Part shown: piece after piece, positions 28,053 to 36,991 of the stretch
How the letters are laid out: the number at the start of each line of letters is the position of its first letter
Numbering within the stretch: the first letter of the stretch is position 1
DNA from: Azonexaceae bacterium
Lineage (GTDB): Bacteria; Pseudomonadota; Gammaproteobacteria; Burkholderiales; Rhodocyclaceae
NCBI GenBank assembly: GCA_013335535.1
Contig: JAAXVL010000004.1
Coordinates: 1-64,000 of the forward strand
Direction of reading: 5' to 3'
Length of the DNA: 64,000 nt
Notes under the pieces: generated by a model
Databases searched by the model: none
Told to the model about the DNA's origin: nothing
The model's input: the letters and a program-made list of their open reading frames with translations, nothing else
Position numbers and translations under genes: made by a program

Positions 28053-28118
28053 GTTTTCCTCCTGACGTCGCCACCAATCTGTGGCCGACGTGCTGGTTGA
28101 AAGTGGCGAGGGGTAAGG

Positions 28119-28140
28119 CCCCCGCCGTAGCTTGCGGGGT
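28119..28140 (-). other. Stem-loop between nifH and nifD
   Basis: CCCCGC and GCGGGG arms with an eight-base loop stand just after the nifH stop. In other diazotrophs hairpins here keep nifH mRNA more abundant than nifDK; the same role is inferred. Confidence 0.65.
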
Positions 28141-28145
28141 CTTGC

Positions 28146-29039
<894 letters not shown>

Positions 29040-29092
29040 TTAGTCTGTCAGTCGATTTGCGAAGGAATCTTTGAGAGTCGCACCTCACCTTC

Positions 29093-29108
29093 TGCACGTA
29101 GCGTGCCA
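29093..29108 (-). promoter_or_regulatory. Sigma-54 promoter of nifHDK
   Basis: The minus strand reads TGGCACGCTACGTGCA, with a perfect -24 TGGCAC and GG-N10-GC spacing; the -12 part is GTGCA instead of TTGCA. It lies about 65 bases before the nifH start. Confidence 0.85.
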
Positions 29109-29169
29109 GGTCGACTGGCAGGCTGTAATTGATTGATTATTAAATGAAAAAACAAAATGAGGCGGTGAT

Positions 29170-29185
29170 TGTCGGGGCGGATACA
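29170..29185. promoter_or_regulatory. NifA activator site 1 of nifH
   Basis: TGTCGGGGCGGATACA fits TGT-N10-ACA, about 62 bases upstream of the -24 element. It lies in the frame upstream of the chosen draT start. Confidence 0.8.
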
Positions 29186-29206
29186 TCCGACAATATCCCT
29201 ACGCTT

Positions 29207-29222
29207 TGTAGGGGTGACGACA
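29207..29222. promoter_or_regulatory. NifA activator site 2 of nifH
   Basis: TGTAGGGGTGACGACA fits TGT-N10-ACA, 37 bases from site 1 centre to centre, so close to three and a half DNA turns. Confidence 0.78.
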
Positions 29223-29317
29223 ATGCGTCGAGCGCAAGCGAGACAAAACCGAACTCAGGAGACGACAGTCTCCTATCTGACTCATTGCGCGGTAGCCCCG
29301 AACTTCAGGCTGGTGAA

Positions 29318-30130
29318 ATGCATAAGGCAACGCTGCCCCGCGAGGCTCGTCTGCCGATCAATCGCTGCAATCTGCCGGCGGTGGTGCTCGGTGGCCTGAC
29401 CTACCAGCAATACCCCAGCCCCCTGTTGATCGACGGTGTTGCCGAACTGCACAGCGACCTCTTCCGTCGCCTCGTTGCTGCACCGCCGGAAGCGCGGGCT
29501 GATGTTTTTCGTGATTACCTGACCATCCATTTCCAGCTCGAGTGGCCGGAGGAGATGGGATTCACCGGCCACAAGAAAAGTCGGGCCAAGGCCAATTACA
29601 TTCGAATGATCCGTGGCTGGAGCTTCGATTCGGACAGCCGCGAGGGCGCCGTACTCAAGGGCTGGGTCGAGTCCCGCTTCGGCTTGATGCCGCGCTACCA
29701 CGGGCAGCCGCTGCGCGATCCGGCCGGTGAGGGCTATCGGCGCTACCAGGAAATGCGCTCGCATGGCCTGTACGGCACCAGTGCGCTCGAAGCTCAGCTC
29801 GATCTGCTGTACACCTTCTGCCAGTTCGAATTGGCCCAGCGTCATCAGGGCGCCCGGCACGTCACGCTCTATCGCGGCGTCAATCGCCTGGCCGACCACG
29901 AGGTGCTCAAGAAGGGCGCTGGCGGGCAGCACGTCGTCCTCCTCAACAACCTCAATTCATTTACCTGCAGCCGCGAACGCGCCTGCGAATTCGGCGACTA
30001 CATCCTGGAAGTCAATATTCCGCTGACCAAGATCTTCTTCCAGTGCGGCTTGCTACCCGGCGTGCTGCAGGGCGAGGACGAGTTCCTGGTGATTGGCGGC
30101 GTCGTCGATGTGACGTTGTCGACAATCTGA
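29318..30130 (+). CDS. draT: NAD+-dinitrogen-reductase ADP-ribosyltransferase
   Basis: DraT transfers ADP-ribose from NAD+ to an arginine of NifH and switches nitrogenase off after ammonium or darkness/energy shifts. The 270-residue product shows the family segments LPINRCNLPAVVLGGLTYQQYP, GFTGHKKSRAKANYIRMIRGW and YRRYQEMRSHGLYG. The frame is open to an ATG at 29144, but that region has no ribosome site and contains two NifA sites, so the ATG at 29318 is preferred; its own ribosome site is weak. Divergent from nifH. The usual partner draG (glycohydrolase) is not next to it and not in this window. Confidence 0.88.
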   Translation: MHKATLPREARLPINRCNLPAVVLGGLTYQQYPSPLLIDGVAELHSDLFRRLVAAPPEARADVFRDYLTIHFQLEWPEEMGFTGHKKSRAKANYIRMIRGWSFDSDSREGAVLKGWVESRFGLMPRYHGQPLRDPAGEGYRRYQEMRSHGLYGTSALEAQLDLLYTFCQFELAQRHQGARHVTLYRGVNRLADHEVLKKGAGGQHVVLLNNLNSFTCSRERACEFGDYILEVNIPLTKIFFQCGLLPGVLQGEDEFLVIGGVVDVTLSTI

Positions 30131-30193
30131 CGCCTTGCCGCTTGTCGCGAGGCACTGACTGCCTCCTCCCGATTTCATTTTTGGCCATTTTTT

Positions 30194-30207
30194 CCGGTTG
30201 ACCGTGG
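30194..30207 (+). repeat. Dispersed 14-bp motif, copy 3
   Basis: Exact CCGGTTGACCGTGG preceded by TTTTTGGCCATTTTTT, 64 bases after the draT stop. Confidence 0.9.
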
Positions 30208-30312
30208 AAATTGCCCGGCCGGGCATGTGAACCGATTCGCCCGCGGGGCAGGCCGGTCATGGCCTGCCGCCTTGTCGTTTGTTCGGTGTTGGCCGGCTCA
30301 AAAGCACCCCAT

Positions 30313-30328
30313 CTAAACCAAAGTCTAA
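30313..30328. promoter_or_regulatory. Candidate TodT/StyR-type operator before tmoA
   Basis: CTAAACCAAAGTCTAA has a TAAAC-N4-GTCTA dyad, one base off the TAAAC-N4-GTTTA pattern of the boxes bound by StyR/TodT-family regulators. It lies about 145 bases before the tmoA start and the matching regulators are encoded at 37-40 kb. Confidence 0.4.
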
Positions 30329-30472
30329 TAGAGACCTTCTTTCAATCCTTGTAACTTTAGCCACATGCGGAATCTCGATATTTTTCAATTTACCGCGTGG
30401 CCCTGGCGACAGAGATCGCTTTGATTCGGGAAGTGCGGGATCCCCAATCCTGCAAAAAAGAAGGAGACATAG

Positions 30473-31978
30473 ATGGCTGTATTAAACAGAATGGACTGGT
30501 ATGACCTGGCCAGAACCACGAACTGGACACCGACGTATGTGACGGAAGACGAGCTGTTTCCGCCGCTCATGTCAGGCAATTTCGGTCTGCCGCAAAACGC
30601 CTGGGAAAAATACGACGAGCCCTACAAACAGACCTATCCGGAATACGTGAAGGTCCAGCGCGACAAGGATGCCGGTGCCTACTCGGTCAAGGCCGCGCTG
30701 GAACGCAGCCGCATTTTCGAAAATGCCGATCCGGGCTGGAAGTCGGTCATGAAGGCCCACTACGGCGCCATCGCCCGCGGCGAATATGCTGCCGCCAGCG
30801 CAGAGGCCCGCATGATGCGCTTCTCCAAGGCGCCGGGCATGCGCAACATGTCCACGCTGGGTTGTCTGGACGAAGTTCGCCACGGCCAGATGCAGCTGTA
30901 TTTCCCGCACGAGCATGTGTCGAAGGACCGCCAGATGGACTGGGCCTTCAAGGCCTACGACACCAACGAGTGGGGCATGATCGCTGCCCGTCACTTCTTC
31001 GACGACATCATGATGACGCGTGACGCCATCAGTGTTTCGATCATGCTGACCTTCAGCTTCGAAACCGGCTTCACCAACATGCAGTTCCTCGGCCTCGCCG
31101 CCGACGCTGCCGAAGCGGGCGACCACACCTTCGCCAACCTGATCTCGAGCATCCAGACCGACGAGTCCCGCCACGCCCAGATCGGCGGCCCGGCCCTCAA
31201 GGTGCTCATCGAAAACGGCCAGAAGGCGGAAGCGCAAAAGCGCGTCGACATCGCCGTGTGGGGCGCCTGGAAGCTGTTCTCGGTGCTGACCGGTCCGATC
31301 ATGGACTATTACACGCCGCTCGAGCACCGCAAGCAGTCGTTCAAGGAATTCATGGAGGAGTGGATCGTCGCCCAGTTCGAGCGCGCCCTGACCGACATGG
31401 GCCTCGATCTGCCCTGGTACTGGGACATCTTCCTCAAGGACATCGCCGAAACCCACCACGGCATGCACATGGGCTCCTACTTCTGGCGTCCGACCGTATG
31501 GTGGAACCCGGCTGCCGGCGTTACCCCGGATGAGCGCGCGTGGCTGGAAGAGAAGTACCCCGGCTGGAACGACACCTGGGGTCAGTGCTGGGACGTCATC
31601 ATCGACAACGTCGTCGACGGCAACATGGCCATGGCCTATCCGGAAACCCTGCCCTACGTCTGCAACATGTGCCAGCTGCCGATCCTCGGCACGCCGGGCA
31701 AGAAGTGGAACGTCAAGGACTACCCGCTCGAGTACAACGGCCGCCTCTACCACTTCGGTTCCGAAGTCGACCGCTGGTGCTTCGAGCAGGAGCCGGAACG
31801 CTACGCCGGTCACCTCTCCATCGTCGACCGCTTCCTGGCCGGCATGATCCAGCCGATGGATCTCGGTGGTGCGCTGGCCTACATGAACCTGGCACCGGGC
31901 GAGTGCGGCGACGACGCCCACAACTATGCCTGGGCCGAGGTTTATCGCGCCCTGCGGGCAACCAAGAAGGCGAGCTGA
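30473..31978 (+). CDS. tmoA: Toluene monooxygenase hydroxylase alpha subunit (TmoA/TbuA1-like)
   Basis: This 501-residue subunit holds the di-iron centre that hydroxylates toluene, benzene or phenols. It opens with MDWYDLARTTNWTPTYVTE, as in TmoA. The two ExxH iron motifs are visible in LDEVRHGQ and QTDESRHAQ, with the intervening glutamate in FSFETGF. Length and the C-terminal VDRFLAGMIQPMDLGGALAYM match toluene 4-/3-/2-monooxygenases rather than phenol hydroxylase DmpN. AAGGAG lies before the ATG. First gene of tmoABCDEF. Regiospecificity cannot be read safely. Confidence 0.93.
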   Translation: MAVLNRMDWYDLARTTNWTPTYVTEDELFPPLMSGNFGLPQNAWEKYDEPYKQTYPEYVKVQRDKDAGAYSVKAALERSRIFENADPGWKSVMKAHYGAIARGEYAAASAEARMMRFSKAPGMRNMSTLGCLDEVRHGQMQLYFPHEHVSKDRQMDWAFKAYDTNEWGMIAARHFFDDIMMTRDAISVSIMLTFSFETGFTNMQFLGLAADAAEAGDHTFANLISSIQTDESRHAQIGGPALKVLIENGQKAEAQKRVDIAVWGAWKLFSVLTGPIMDYYTPLEHRKQSFKEFMEEWIVAQFERALTDMGLDLPWYWDIFLKDIAETHHGMHMGSYFWRPTVWWNPAAGVTPDERAWLEEKYPGWNDTWGQCWDVIIDNVVDGNMAMAYPETLPYVCNMCQLPILGTPGKKWNVKDYPLEYNGRLYHFGSEVDRWCFEQEPERYAGHLSIVDRFLAGMIQPMDLGGALAYMNLAPGECGDDAHNYAWAEVYRALRATKKAS

Positions 31979-32041
31979 GCGCAGGCCATGCAAGCCGGCG
32001 CCTGCGGGCGCCGGTTCCAAAGAACATAGGAGATTCAAGAA

Positions 32042-32308
32042 ATGGCGTTGTTTCCAATTACTTCCAACTTCGAAGGCGATTTCGTCCTGCAACTGGTCGC
32101 GGTCGACACCGAGAACACCATGGACGAGGTCGCAGCAGCGGCTGCGCATCATTCCGTCGGCCGTCGCGTCCGCGCCCGTCCCGGGCAGATTCTGCGGGTC
32201 CGCCGCCAGGGCTCGGAAGAGTGCTTTCCGCGCTCCATGAAGCTCGGCGAAGCCGGTCTGAAGCCGACCGAAACCGTCGAAATCATCTGGGAGGCACCGA
32301 AGCACTGA
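32042..32308 (+). CDS. tmoB: Toluene monooxygenase hydroxylase gamma subunit
   Basis: This 88-residue ubiquitin-like small subunit of the hydroxylase matches TmoB in size and in the segments FPITSNFEGDFVLQLVAVDTENTMDEVA and GRRVRARPGQILRVRRQG, FPRSMKLGEAGLKPTE. It binds the alpha subunit in the (abg)2 hydroxylase. CATAGGAG precedes the ATG. Lies between tmoA and tmoC with short gaps. Confidence 0.9.
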   Translation: MALFPITSNFEGDFVLQLVAVDTENTMDEVAAAAAHHSVGRRVRARPGQILRVRRQGSEECFPRSMKLGEAGLKPTETVEIIWEAPKH

Positions 32309-32355
32309 GTGCTTGCGGACAAGCCATCCGAATCAGGAATTATCAGGAGTCAGGA

Positions 32356-32691
32356 ATGGGTTTCAAAAAGGTATGCACGCTCGACGACCTCTGGGAAGGG
32401 GAAATGGAGTCGTTCGAGGTCGATGGCCAGGAAATTCTGCTGGTCTGTGCCGAGGGCGGTGAAATCAAGGCCTTCCAGGGCATTTGTCCGCACCAGGACA
32501 TTCCCCTTGTCGAAGGCACTTTCGACGGCAAAAAGCTGATTTGCAAGGCTCATCTGTGGCAGTTCGACGCTAGCAACGGCAAGGGTATCAACCCCGACGA
32601 CTGTGCCCTGGCCGAGTACCCGGTGAGGCTGGACGGGGACGACGTGCTGGTTGAAACCGTGGGCGTCGAACCGCTGTTCGCCCACTCCTGA
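32356..32691 (+). CDS. tmoC: Toluene monooxygenase Rieske ferredoxin
   Basis: This 111-residue [2Fe-2S] Rieske protein carries electrons from TmoF to the hydroxylase. The ligands are in CPHQDIPLVEG and CKAHLWQFD (C-x-H...C-x2-H). CAGGAGTCAGGA lies before the ATG at 32356. Length and opening (FKKVCTLDDLWEGEMESFEVDG) match TmoC. Confidence 0.92.
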   Translation: MGFKKVCTLDDLWEGEMESFEVDGQEILLVCAEGGEIKAFQGICPHQDIPLVEGTFDGKKLICKAHLWQFDASNGKGINPDDCALAEYPVRLDGDDVLVETVGVEPLFAHS

Positions 32692-32849
32692 CGCCTTTCA
32701 CCAATCAATACTGGAAAAGTCATATGGGCATTTTGAACTGGCTGGCGAAATTGCTGGGGGGCGGACAACTCGAGCCGCAACTGGCGTGTCCTTCCGGGCA
32801 GGCAAGCGCCGTTGGCACGCCTGAATTGAAAGAAAACGAGGAGAAAAAA

Positions 32850-33164
32850 ATGAGCACAACGAGTTCCGCGCAGGCGTTCCACAACAATCTGGTCGGGCCG
32901 GTCATGCGTGCTGGCGATCTGGCGATGGCCGTCATCGAAGCGGCCAAGCTCGACAACCCCGGCAAGGAAGTCTTCGTCGAGGACAAGCGGGCCTATATCC
33001 GCATCCACACCGAACACGAGATGGTCCTGCACCGCCAGACGATCGAGGAAGAACTGGGTCGCCCGTTCAAGATGAACGACCTGGAAGTCGACCTGAGCTC
33101 CTTTGCCGGTCAGATCGAAAGCGGTGACAACTCCATCCGCTTCTATTTCACGAAAAAGATGTAA
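32850..33164 (+). CDS. tmoD: Toluene monooxygenase effector (coupling) protein
   Basis: This 104-residue cofactorless protein binds the hydroxylase and tunes oxygen activation. It matches TmoD throughout: NNLVGPVMRAGDLAMAVIEAAKLDNPGKEVFVEDKRAYIRI and LGRPFKMNDLEVDLSSFAGQI. GAGGAGAAAAAA before the ATG at 32850 makes this the likely start. The frame is open to an ATG at 32724, which would add 42 residues (MGILNWLAKLLGGG...), an amphipathic helix not known in TmoD. Confidence 0.9.
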   Translation: MSTTSSAQAFHNNLVGPVMRAGDLAMAVIEAAKLDNPGKEVFVEDKRAYIRIHTEHEMVLHRQTIEEELGRPFKMNDLEVDLSSFAGQIESGDNSIRFYFTKKM

Positions 33165-33222
33165 GCACTGCCCGAGCCAAGCAAGCAACGGTCAGAACAT
33201 AACCAGAATTCAGGAGACAAAC

Positions 33223-34209
33223 ATGTCGGAAACCCAAGTACTCAAGCCGCTCAAGACCTGGAGCCATCTCGCCGCCCGCCGCCGCAAGCCAAGCGAATAC
33301 GAAATCGTCAGCGCCAACCTGCACTACAACGACAAGCGCCCCGACTCACCCTACGAGTTGTCGCCCACGATGTTCATGAACGAGTGGTACAAGAAGAACA
33401 CCTTCGGTACCGCCCTCAAGCATGCCGACTGGAACGCCTTCCGCGATCCGGAAGAAGTGGTCTACCGCACCTACAACATGATGCAGGACGGTCAGGAAAC
33501 CTACGTCTTCAGCCTCTTCGACCAGTTCAACCAGCGCGAGCACGACACCGCCCTCGATCCGCGCTGGGCTGGCACACTGGCCCGCTTCTACACGCCGTCC
33601 CGCTACCTGTTCCATACGATCCAGATGGCCTCGGCCTACGTCGGTCAGGTCTCGCCGGCCAGCACCATCACCAACTGCCACTACTTCCAGATGGCCGACA
33701 GCTTCCGCTGGCTCAGCCACACCGCCTATCGCACCAAGGAGCTCTCGCTCGCTTTCGCCGACAAGGGTTTTGCCAGCGACGAGCGCATCTACTGGGAAAC
33801 CGATCCGGTCTGGCAGGGCTTCCGCGAACTCATGGAAAAAACGCTGACCGTCTGGGACTGGGGTGAGGCCATCATCGTCCTCAATCTGATCGCCAAGCCT
33901 GCCATCGACGAAGCCGTGCTGCGCAAGCTCGGTGAATCGGCCCGCCACAACGGCGACACGCTCCTTGGCTTGCTCACCGATGCCCAACTTATCGATGCCG
34001 CGCGCCATCGCCGCTGGCTGGCGACCTTCATCAAGATGGCCCTCGAAACACCGGGCAACCTTGAGCTGATCCAGGGCTGGATCGCCAAATGGGAGCCGCT
34101 GGCTGACAAGGCCATCGACGCCTACTGCGCCCACCTGCCCGACGTGGCCGGCGGTGCCGGAGCAGCCAAGGCGGCGACGCGCGACTTCCGTCATTCCCTC
34201 GGCCTGTAA
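33223..34209 (+). CDS. tmoE: Toluene monooxygenase hydroxylase beta subunit
   Basis: This 328-residue subunit shares the ferritin-like fold of TmoA but lacks the iron ligands. It shows LKTWSHLAARRRKPSEYEIVSANLHYN and YRTYNMMQDGQETYVFSLFDQ, both characteristic of TmoE/TbuA2. AGGAGACAAAC supports the ATG at 33223; the longer upstream frame overlaps tmoD. Structural role in the (abg)2 hydroxylase. Confidence 0.92.
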   Translation: MSETQVLKPLKTWSHLAARRRKPSEYEIVSANLHYNDKRPDSPYELSPTMFMNEWYKKNTFGTALKHADWNAFRDPEEVVYRTYNMMQDGQETYVFSLFDQFNQREHDTALDPRWAGTLARFYTPSRYLFHTIQMASAYVGQVSPASTITNCHYFQMADSFRWLSHTAYRTKELSLAFADKGFASDERIYWETDPVWQGFRELMEKTLTVWDWGEAIIVLNLIAKPAIDEAVLRKLGESARHNGDTLLGLLTDAQLIDAARHRRWLATFIKMALETPGNLELIQGWIAKWEPLADKAIDAYCAHLPDVAGGAGAAKAATRDFRHSLGL

Positions 34210-34280
34210 TCGTCAAGCAACCTGAGTTTGGCTTGTGCCAGCAGGCAAGGGCCAAACTCGACCTTCACATTCGTGCATCC

Positions 34281-35297
34281 ATGACCAATCCAATTATCCG
34301 GAATGAAAAAGACGGTTCCGTCTGTGAGCAGGAGGAGGGCGACACCATCCTGCGCGCCGCCTTGCGTGCCGGGCTGGGGCTTTCATACGAGTGCAATTCG
34401 GGCGGCTGTGGTGCCTGCAAGTTCGAGCTCGTCGAAGGCGAAGTCGAGACACTGTGGGCCGAAGCGCCGGGGCTCAGCGAGCGTGATCGCAAACGCGGTC
34501 GGCACCTGGCCTGCCAGTGCCGGGCGCGTGGTTCCGTCAGCATCAAGGCAGCGACGGCGCCCGAATATCAGCCCAGAATTCTGCCCAAACGCCAACGCGC
34601 CCACCTGATCGGGACGCGCGACATCACCCACGACATCCGCGAATTCCGCTTTCGTTCCGAGGACGATGCCGAGTTCCTGCCCGGCCAGTTCGCCATGCTC
34701 GACCTGCCCGGCATTACCGCCTCGCGGGCCTATTCCCTGTCAAACACCGCCAATGAAAAGCGCGAGTGGCATTTTCAGATTCGCCGTGTCCTGCATGGCC
34801 ACGGCACCCACACTCTTTTCGAGAAGCTGGCCGAGGGCGACGAGATTGGCCTCGATGGCCCCTACGGCGTGGCCTACCTGCGCACCGAATCGCCGCGTGA
34901 CATCGTCTGCGTGGCGGGTGGTTCCGGCCTGGCGCCGATGATTTCGCTGACACGTGGGGCGGTCGAGGCCGGGCTGCTGGCCGACAGGAAGCTGTATTTC
35001 TTCTACGGCGCACGAACGCCGCGCGATGTCTGCGGCGAGGAGATGCTGCGTGCCCTCGACGGCTTCGGCGACCGGATCGTCTATGTCCCGGTGGTTTCGC
35101 TGCCCGGCGACAACGGCGACTGGCGTGGCGAAACCGGCTTCGTGCATGACACCGTGGCGCGTGCCCTGCCGGCCGAGCTGGCGGGCTACGAGTTCTACTT
35201 CGCCGGCCCGCCACCGATGACGCAAGCCCTGCAGGAACTGCTCATGGTCGGCCATCGGGTGCCCTTCGAGCAGATTCATTTCGACCGCTTCTTTTGA
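34281..35297 (+). CDS. tmoF: Toluene monooxygenase NADH-ferredoxin reductase
   Basis: This 338-residue protein moves electrons from NADH to TmoC. The N-terminal plant-type [2Fe-2S] domain has ECNSGGCGACKFE and LACQC; the FAD domain has RAYSLSN; the NAD domain has VAGGSGLAPM and ends with the family's FDRFF. The ATG at 34281 fits the TmoF N-terminus; the frame is open 16 codons upstream from a non-ATG start without clear reason. The ribosome site is weak. Last enzyme gene of the cluster. Confidence 0.9.
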   Translation: MTNPIIRNEKDGSVCEQEEGDTILRAALRAGLGLSYECNSGGCGACKFELVEGEVETLWAEAPGLSERDRKRGRHLACQCRARGSVSIKAATAPEYQPRILPKRQRAHLIGTRDITHDIREFRFRSEDDAEFLPGQFAMLDLPGITASRAYSLSNTANEKREWHFQIRRVLHGHGTHTLFEKLAEGDEIGLDGPYGVAYLRTESPRDIVCVAGGSGLAPMISLTRGAVEAGLLADRKLYFFYGARTPRDVCGEEMLRALDGFGDRIVYVPVVSLPGDNGDWRGETGFVHDTVARALPAELAGYEFYFAGPPPMTQALQELLMVGHRVPFEQIHFDRFF

Positions 35298-35368
35298 GGC
35301 GCGCTTCAACCCGGTGACACCGGGAGTTTCAACTGTTTCGCATTCCAACAACAGAGGAGATGACGGGG

Positions 35369-36778
35369 ATGACTACAAGAAAATTCGTTGTATCGGCGCT
35401 GGTTTCGGCGCTGGCTGGTGGAACTCAGATGGCACAGGCGACCGATGTCTTTCGACTGGAAGGTTTCGGCGCCATCTCGCGCGGCATGGGTGGCACAGCG
35501 GTCGCCCATGACGTCGGCCCGGCCGGCATGATGACCAATCCGGCCACGCTATCGCTGATGCCGGACGGCGACCAGGCCATGATCGGCCTGGATCTGGTGA
35601 CGACGGACATCACCGTCAAGAACAAGACAACTGGCGAAAGTGTTTCCTCAGAGACTCACTCGAATAACCGGGGCCCGTATGTCGCGCCTGAAGCGTCGTT
35701 CACCAAGCGGATCGGTGCGTGGTCCTTCGGTGTCGGTGCCTTTGCCCAGGGTGGGCTGGGGACCGAATACGGGAATGGCAGTTTCCTGTCGGCGGGCCAG
35801 GACGGTAATCCCACGGGGCTTGCCAATTCGAGCCGCTTGCTGGTTCTCAACATTCCATTTGCCGCCAGCTTTCAGGTAACCGACAAACTGATTGTCGGCG
35901 GGAGTGTCGACGCGATGTGGCAGGGGCTCAATCTGGATTTGCTGCTGACCACCAATCAGGTTGGGACGCTGTTAGGGGCAGGACGGGTCGCTCCGGCCAC
36001 ACCAGGCACGATTGCTGGAATTTTGGGGCAGCTTGCTTTTAATGGCACTTTGCAGGGCGCCCACTTCAGTCTGACCAAAGACCAGTTTCTGGGCAGCGGT
36101 GTTGATTCCTGGGGCTACGGCGGCAAGCTGGGCATGCTCTACAAGGCAAGCCTGGATACGACGCTGGGTGCTTCGTACACCTTCAAGAGCCAGATGAACG
36201 ACATGGAAGGGCAAGCGAGGCTGACGGCCATCGACGATGGAGGCAACATCGCGCTGGACGGAAAAATCAAGATCAAGGATTTCCAGATGCCCGCCCATCT
36301 TGATCTGGGTATCAGCCAGCGCCTGGGTTCGCAATGGACTGTTGCCGCCGATGTGTCGCGGGTGTTCTGGAATGACGTGATGAAGGACATCAAGGTGAGT
36401 TTTGTCCATGATGGCCCTCTGGGTGATCTCAATATCCTCTTGCCGCAGGACTACAAGGATCAGACCATCCTTTCCCTCGGGGCAGCCTATGAATTGAATG
36501 ACCAGCTGACTCTGCGTGGTGGTTTCCGCTTCGCCACCCAGGCCCTGCGTTCCTCGACCTTGTTCGCGGTCATACCCGCAACCCCAAGAAAACATTTGTC
36601 GGCGGGTTTGACCTATGCCTTCTCGAAACAGGCAAAGCTTGATTTTGCTTACTCCCACGCGTTCAAGGAGACCATGGACAACCCGGGTGTGGCAGCCGGC
36701 TCTTCGAACGCCAACGATCCGATTCAAGTGACGCACGCCCAAAACAATGCGACCCTGAATTTCCGCTACAGCTTCTAA
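35369..36778 (+). CDS. TodX/TbuX-type outer-membrane hydrocarbon channel (FadL family)
   Basis: This 469-residue protein has a signal peptide ending near AQA-TDVF, then the FadL hatch-like opening (EGFGAISRGMGGTAVAHDVGPAGMMTNPATL) and a long beta-barrel ending in RYSF, the usual C-terminal aromatic residue of outer-membrane proteins. It should admit toluene-like hydrocarbons. The ATG at 35369 is chosen because GAGGAG ends nine bases before it; that site touches an earlier in-frame ATG at 35360 and could not serve it. A terminator follows the gene. Confidence 0.88.
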   Translation: MTTRKFVVSALVSALAGGTQMAQATDVFRLEGFGAISRGMGGTAVAHDVGPAGMMTNPATLSLMPDGDQAMIGLDLVTTDITVKNKTTGESVSSETHSNNRGPYVAPEASFTKRIGAWSFGVGAFAQGGLGTEYGNGSFLSAGQDGNPTGLANSSRLLVLNIPFAASFQVTDKLIVGGSVDAMWQGLNLDLLLTTNQVGTLLGAGRVAPATPGTIAGILGQLAFNGTLQGAHFSLTKDQFLGSGVDSWGYGGKLGMLYKASLDTTLGASYTFKSQMNDMEGQARLTAIDDGGNIALDGKIKIKDFQMPAHLDLGISQRLGSQWTVAADVSRVFWNDVMKDIKVSFVHDGPLGDLNILLPQDYKDQTILSLGAAYELNDQLTLRGGFRFATQALRSSTLFAVIPATPRKHLSAGLTYAFSKQAKLDFAYSHAFKETMDNPGVAAGSSNANDPIQVTHAQNNATLNFRYSF

Positions 36779-36804
36779 GGTTCACCCATCCTCCGATGGT
36801 TTTT

Positions 36805-36828
36805 GGCGAGTTTTTACTCGCCTTTTTT
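36805..36828 (+). terminator. Rho-independent terminator after the tmo-channel operon
   Basis: GGCGAG/CTCGCC stem with a six-base loop and a run of six T. Confidence 0.9.
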
Positions 36829-36991
36829 GCTTTCTGTTCAGTATGGAAATGACTGTCACGAGCGGCTCAAGGCGGCAATTTCCAACTGAAACTGCGATGG
36901 AAATACCTCGCCGACTTTTTTGCTCGTATAGTCGAGAAATGCTCAGGCACAACACTTCGTGCCGGCCGTGAAAGCGGATTTTGGAGAGTGG

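Larger units (their letters stand above)
30131..30472. other. draT-tmoA intergenic region
   Basis: It holds the dispersed motif (30194-30207), a GCCCGGCCGGGC palindrome near 30212, a hairpin with 8-bp arms GGCAGGCC/GGCCTGCC at 30247-30268, and a TodT/StyR-like operator candidate at 30313-30328. No GG-N10-GC sigma-54 promoter was found, which fits control of tmo by a TodST-type system rather than an XylR/DmpR type. Confidence 0.55.

Noticed and set aside
24844-28100. Long plus-strand open frames opposite nifK and nifD
   Set aside because: They mirror highly conserved nif genes and show only antisense composition.
30350-30365. TGT-N10-ACA match before tmoA
   Set aside because: About fifteen such matches are expected by chance in 64 kb, and no sigma-54 promoter lies downstream of it.
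30404-30422. TGGCGACAGAGATCGC before tmoA as a sigma-54 promoter
   Set aside because: Spacing is GG-N11-GC, one base too long.
36959-36991. Upstream GTG start for the TodS-like kinase
   Set aside because: No ribosome site there, while TTGGAGAG precedes the ATG at 36992.
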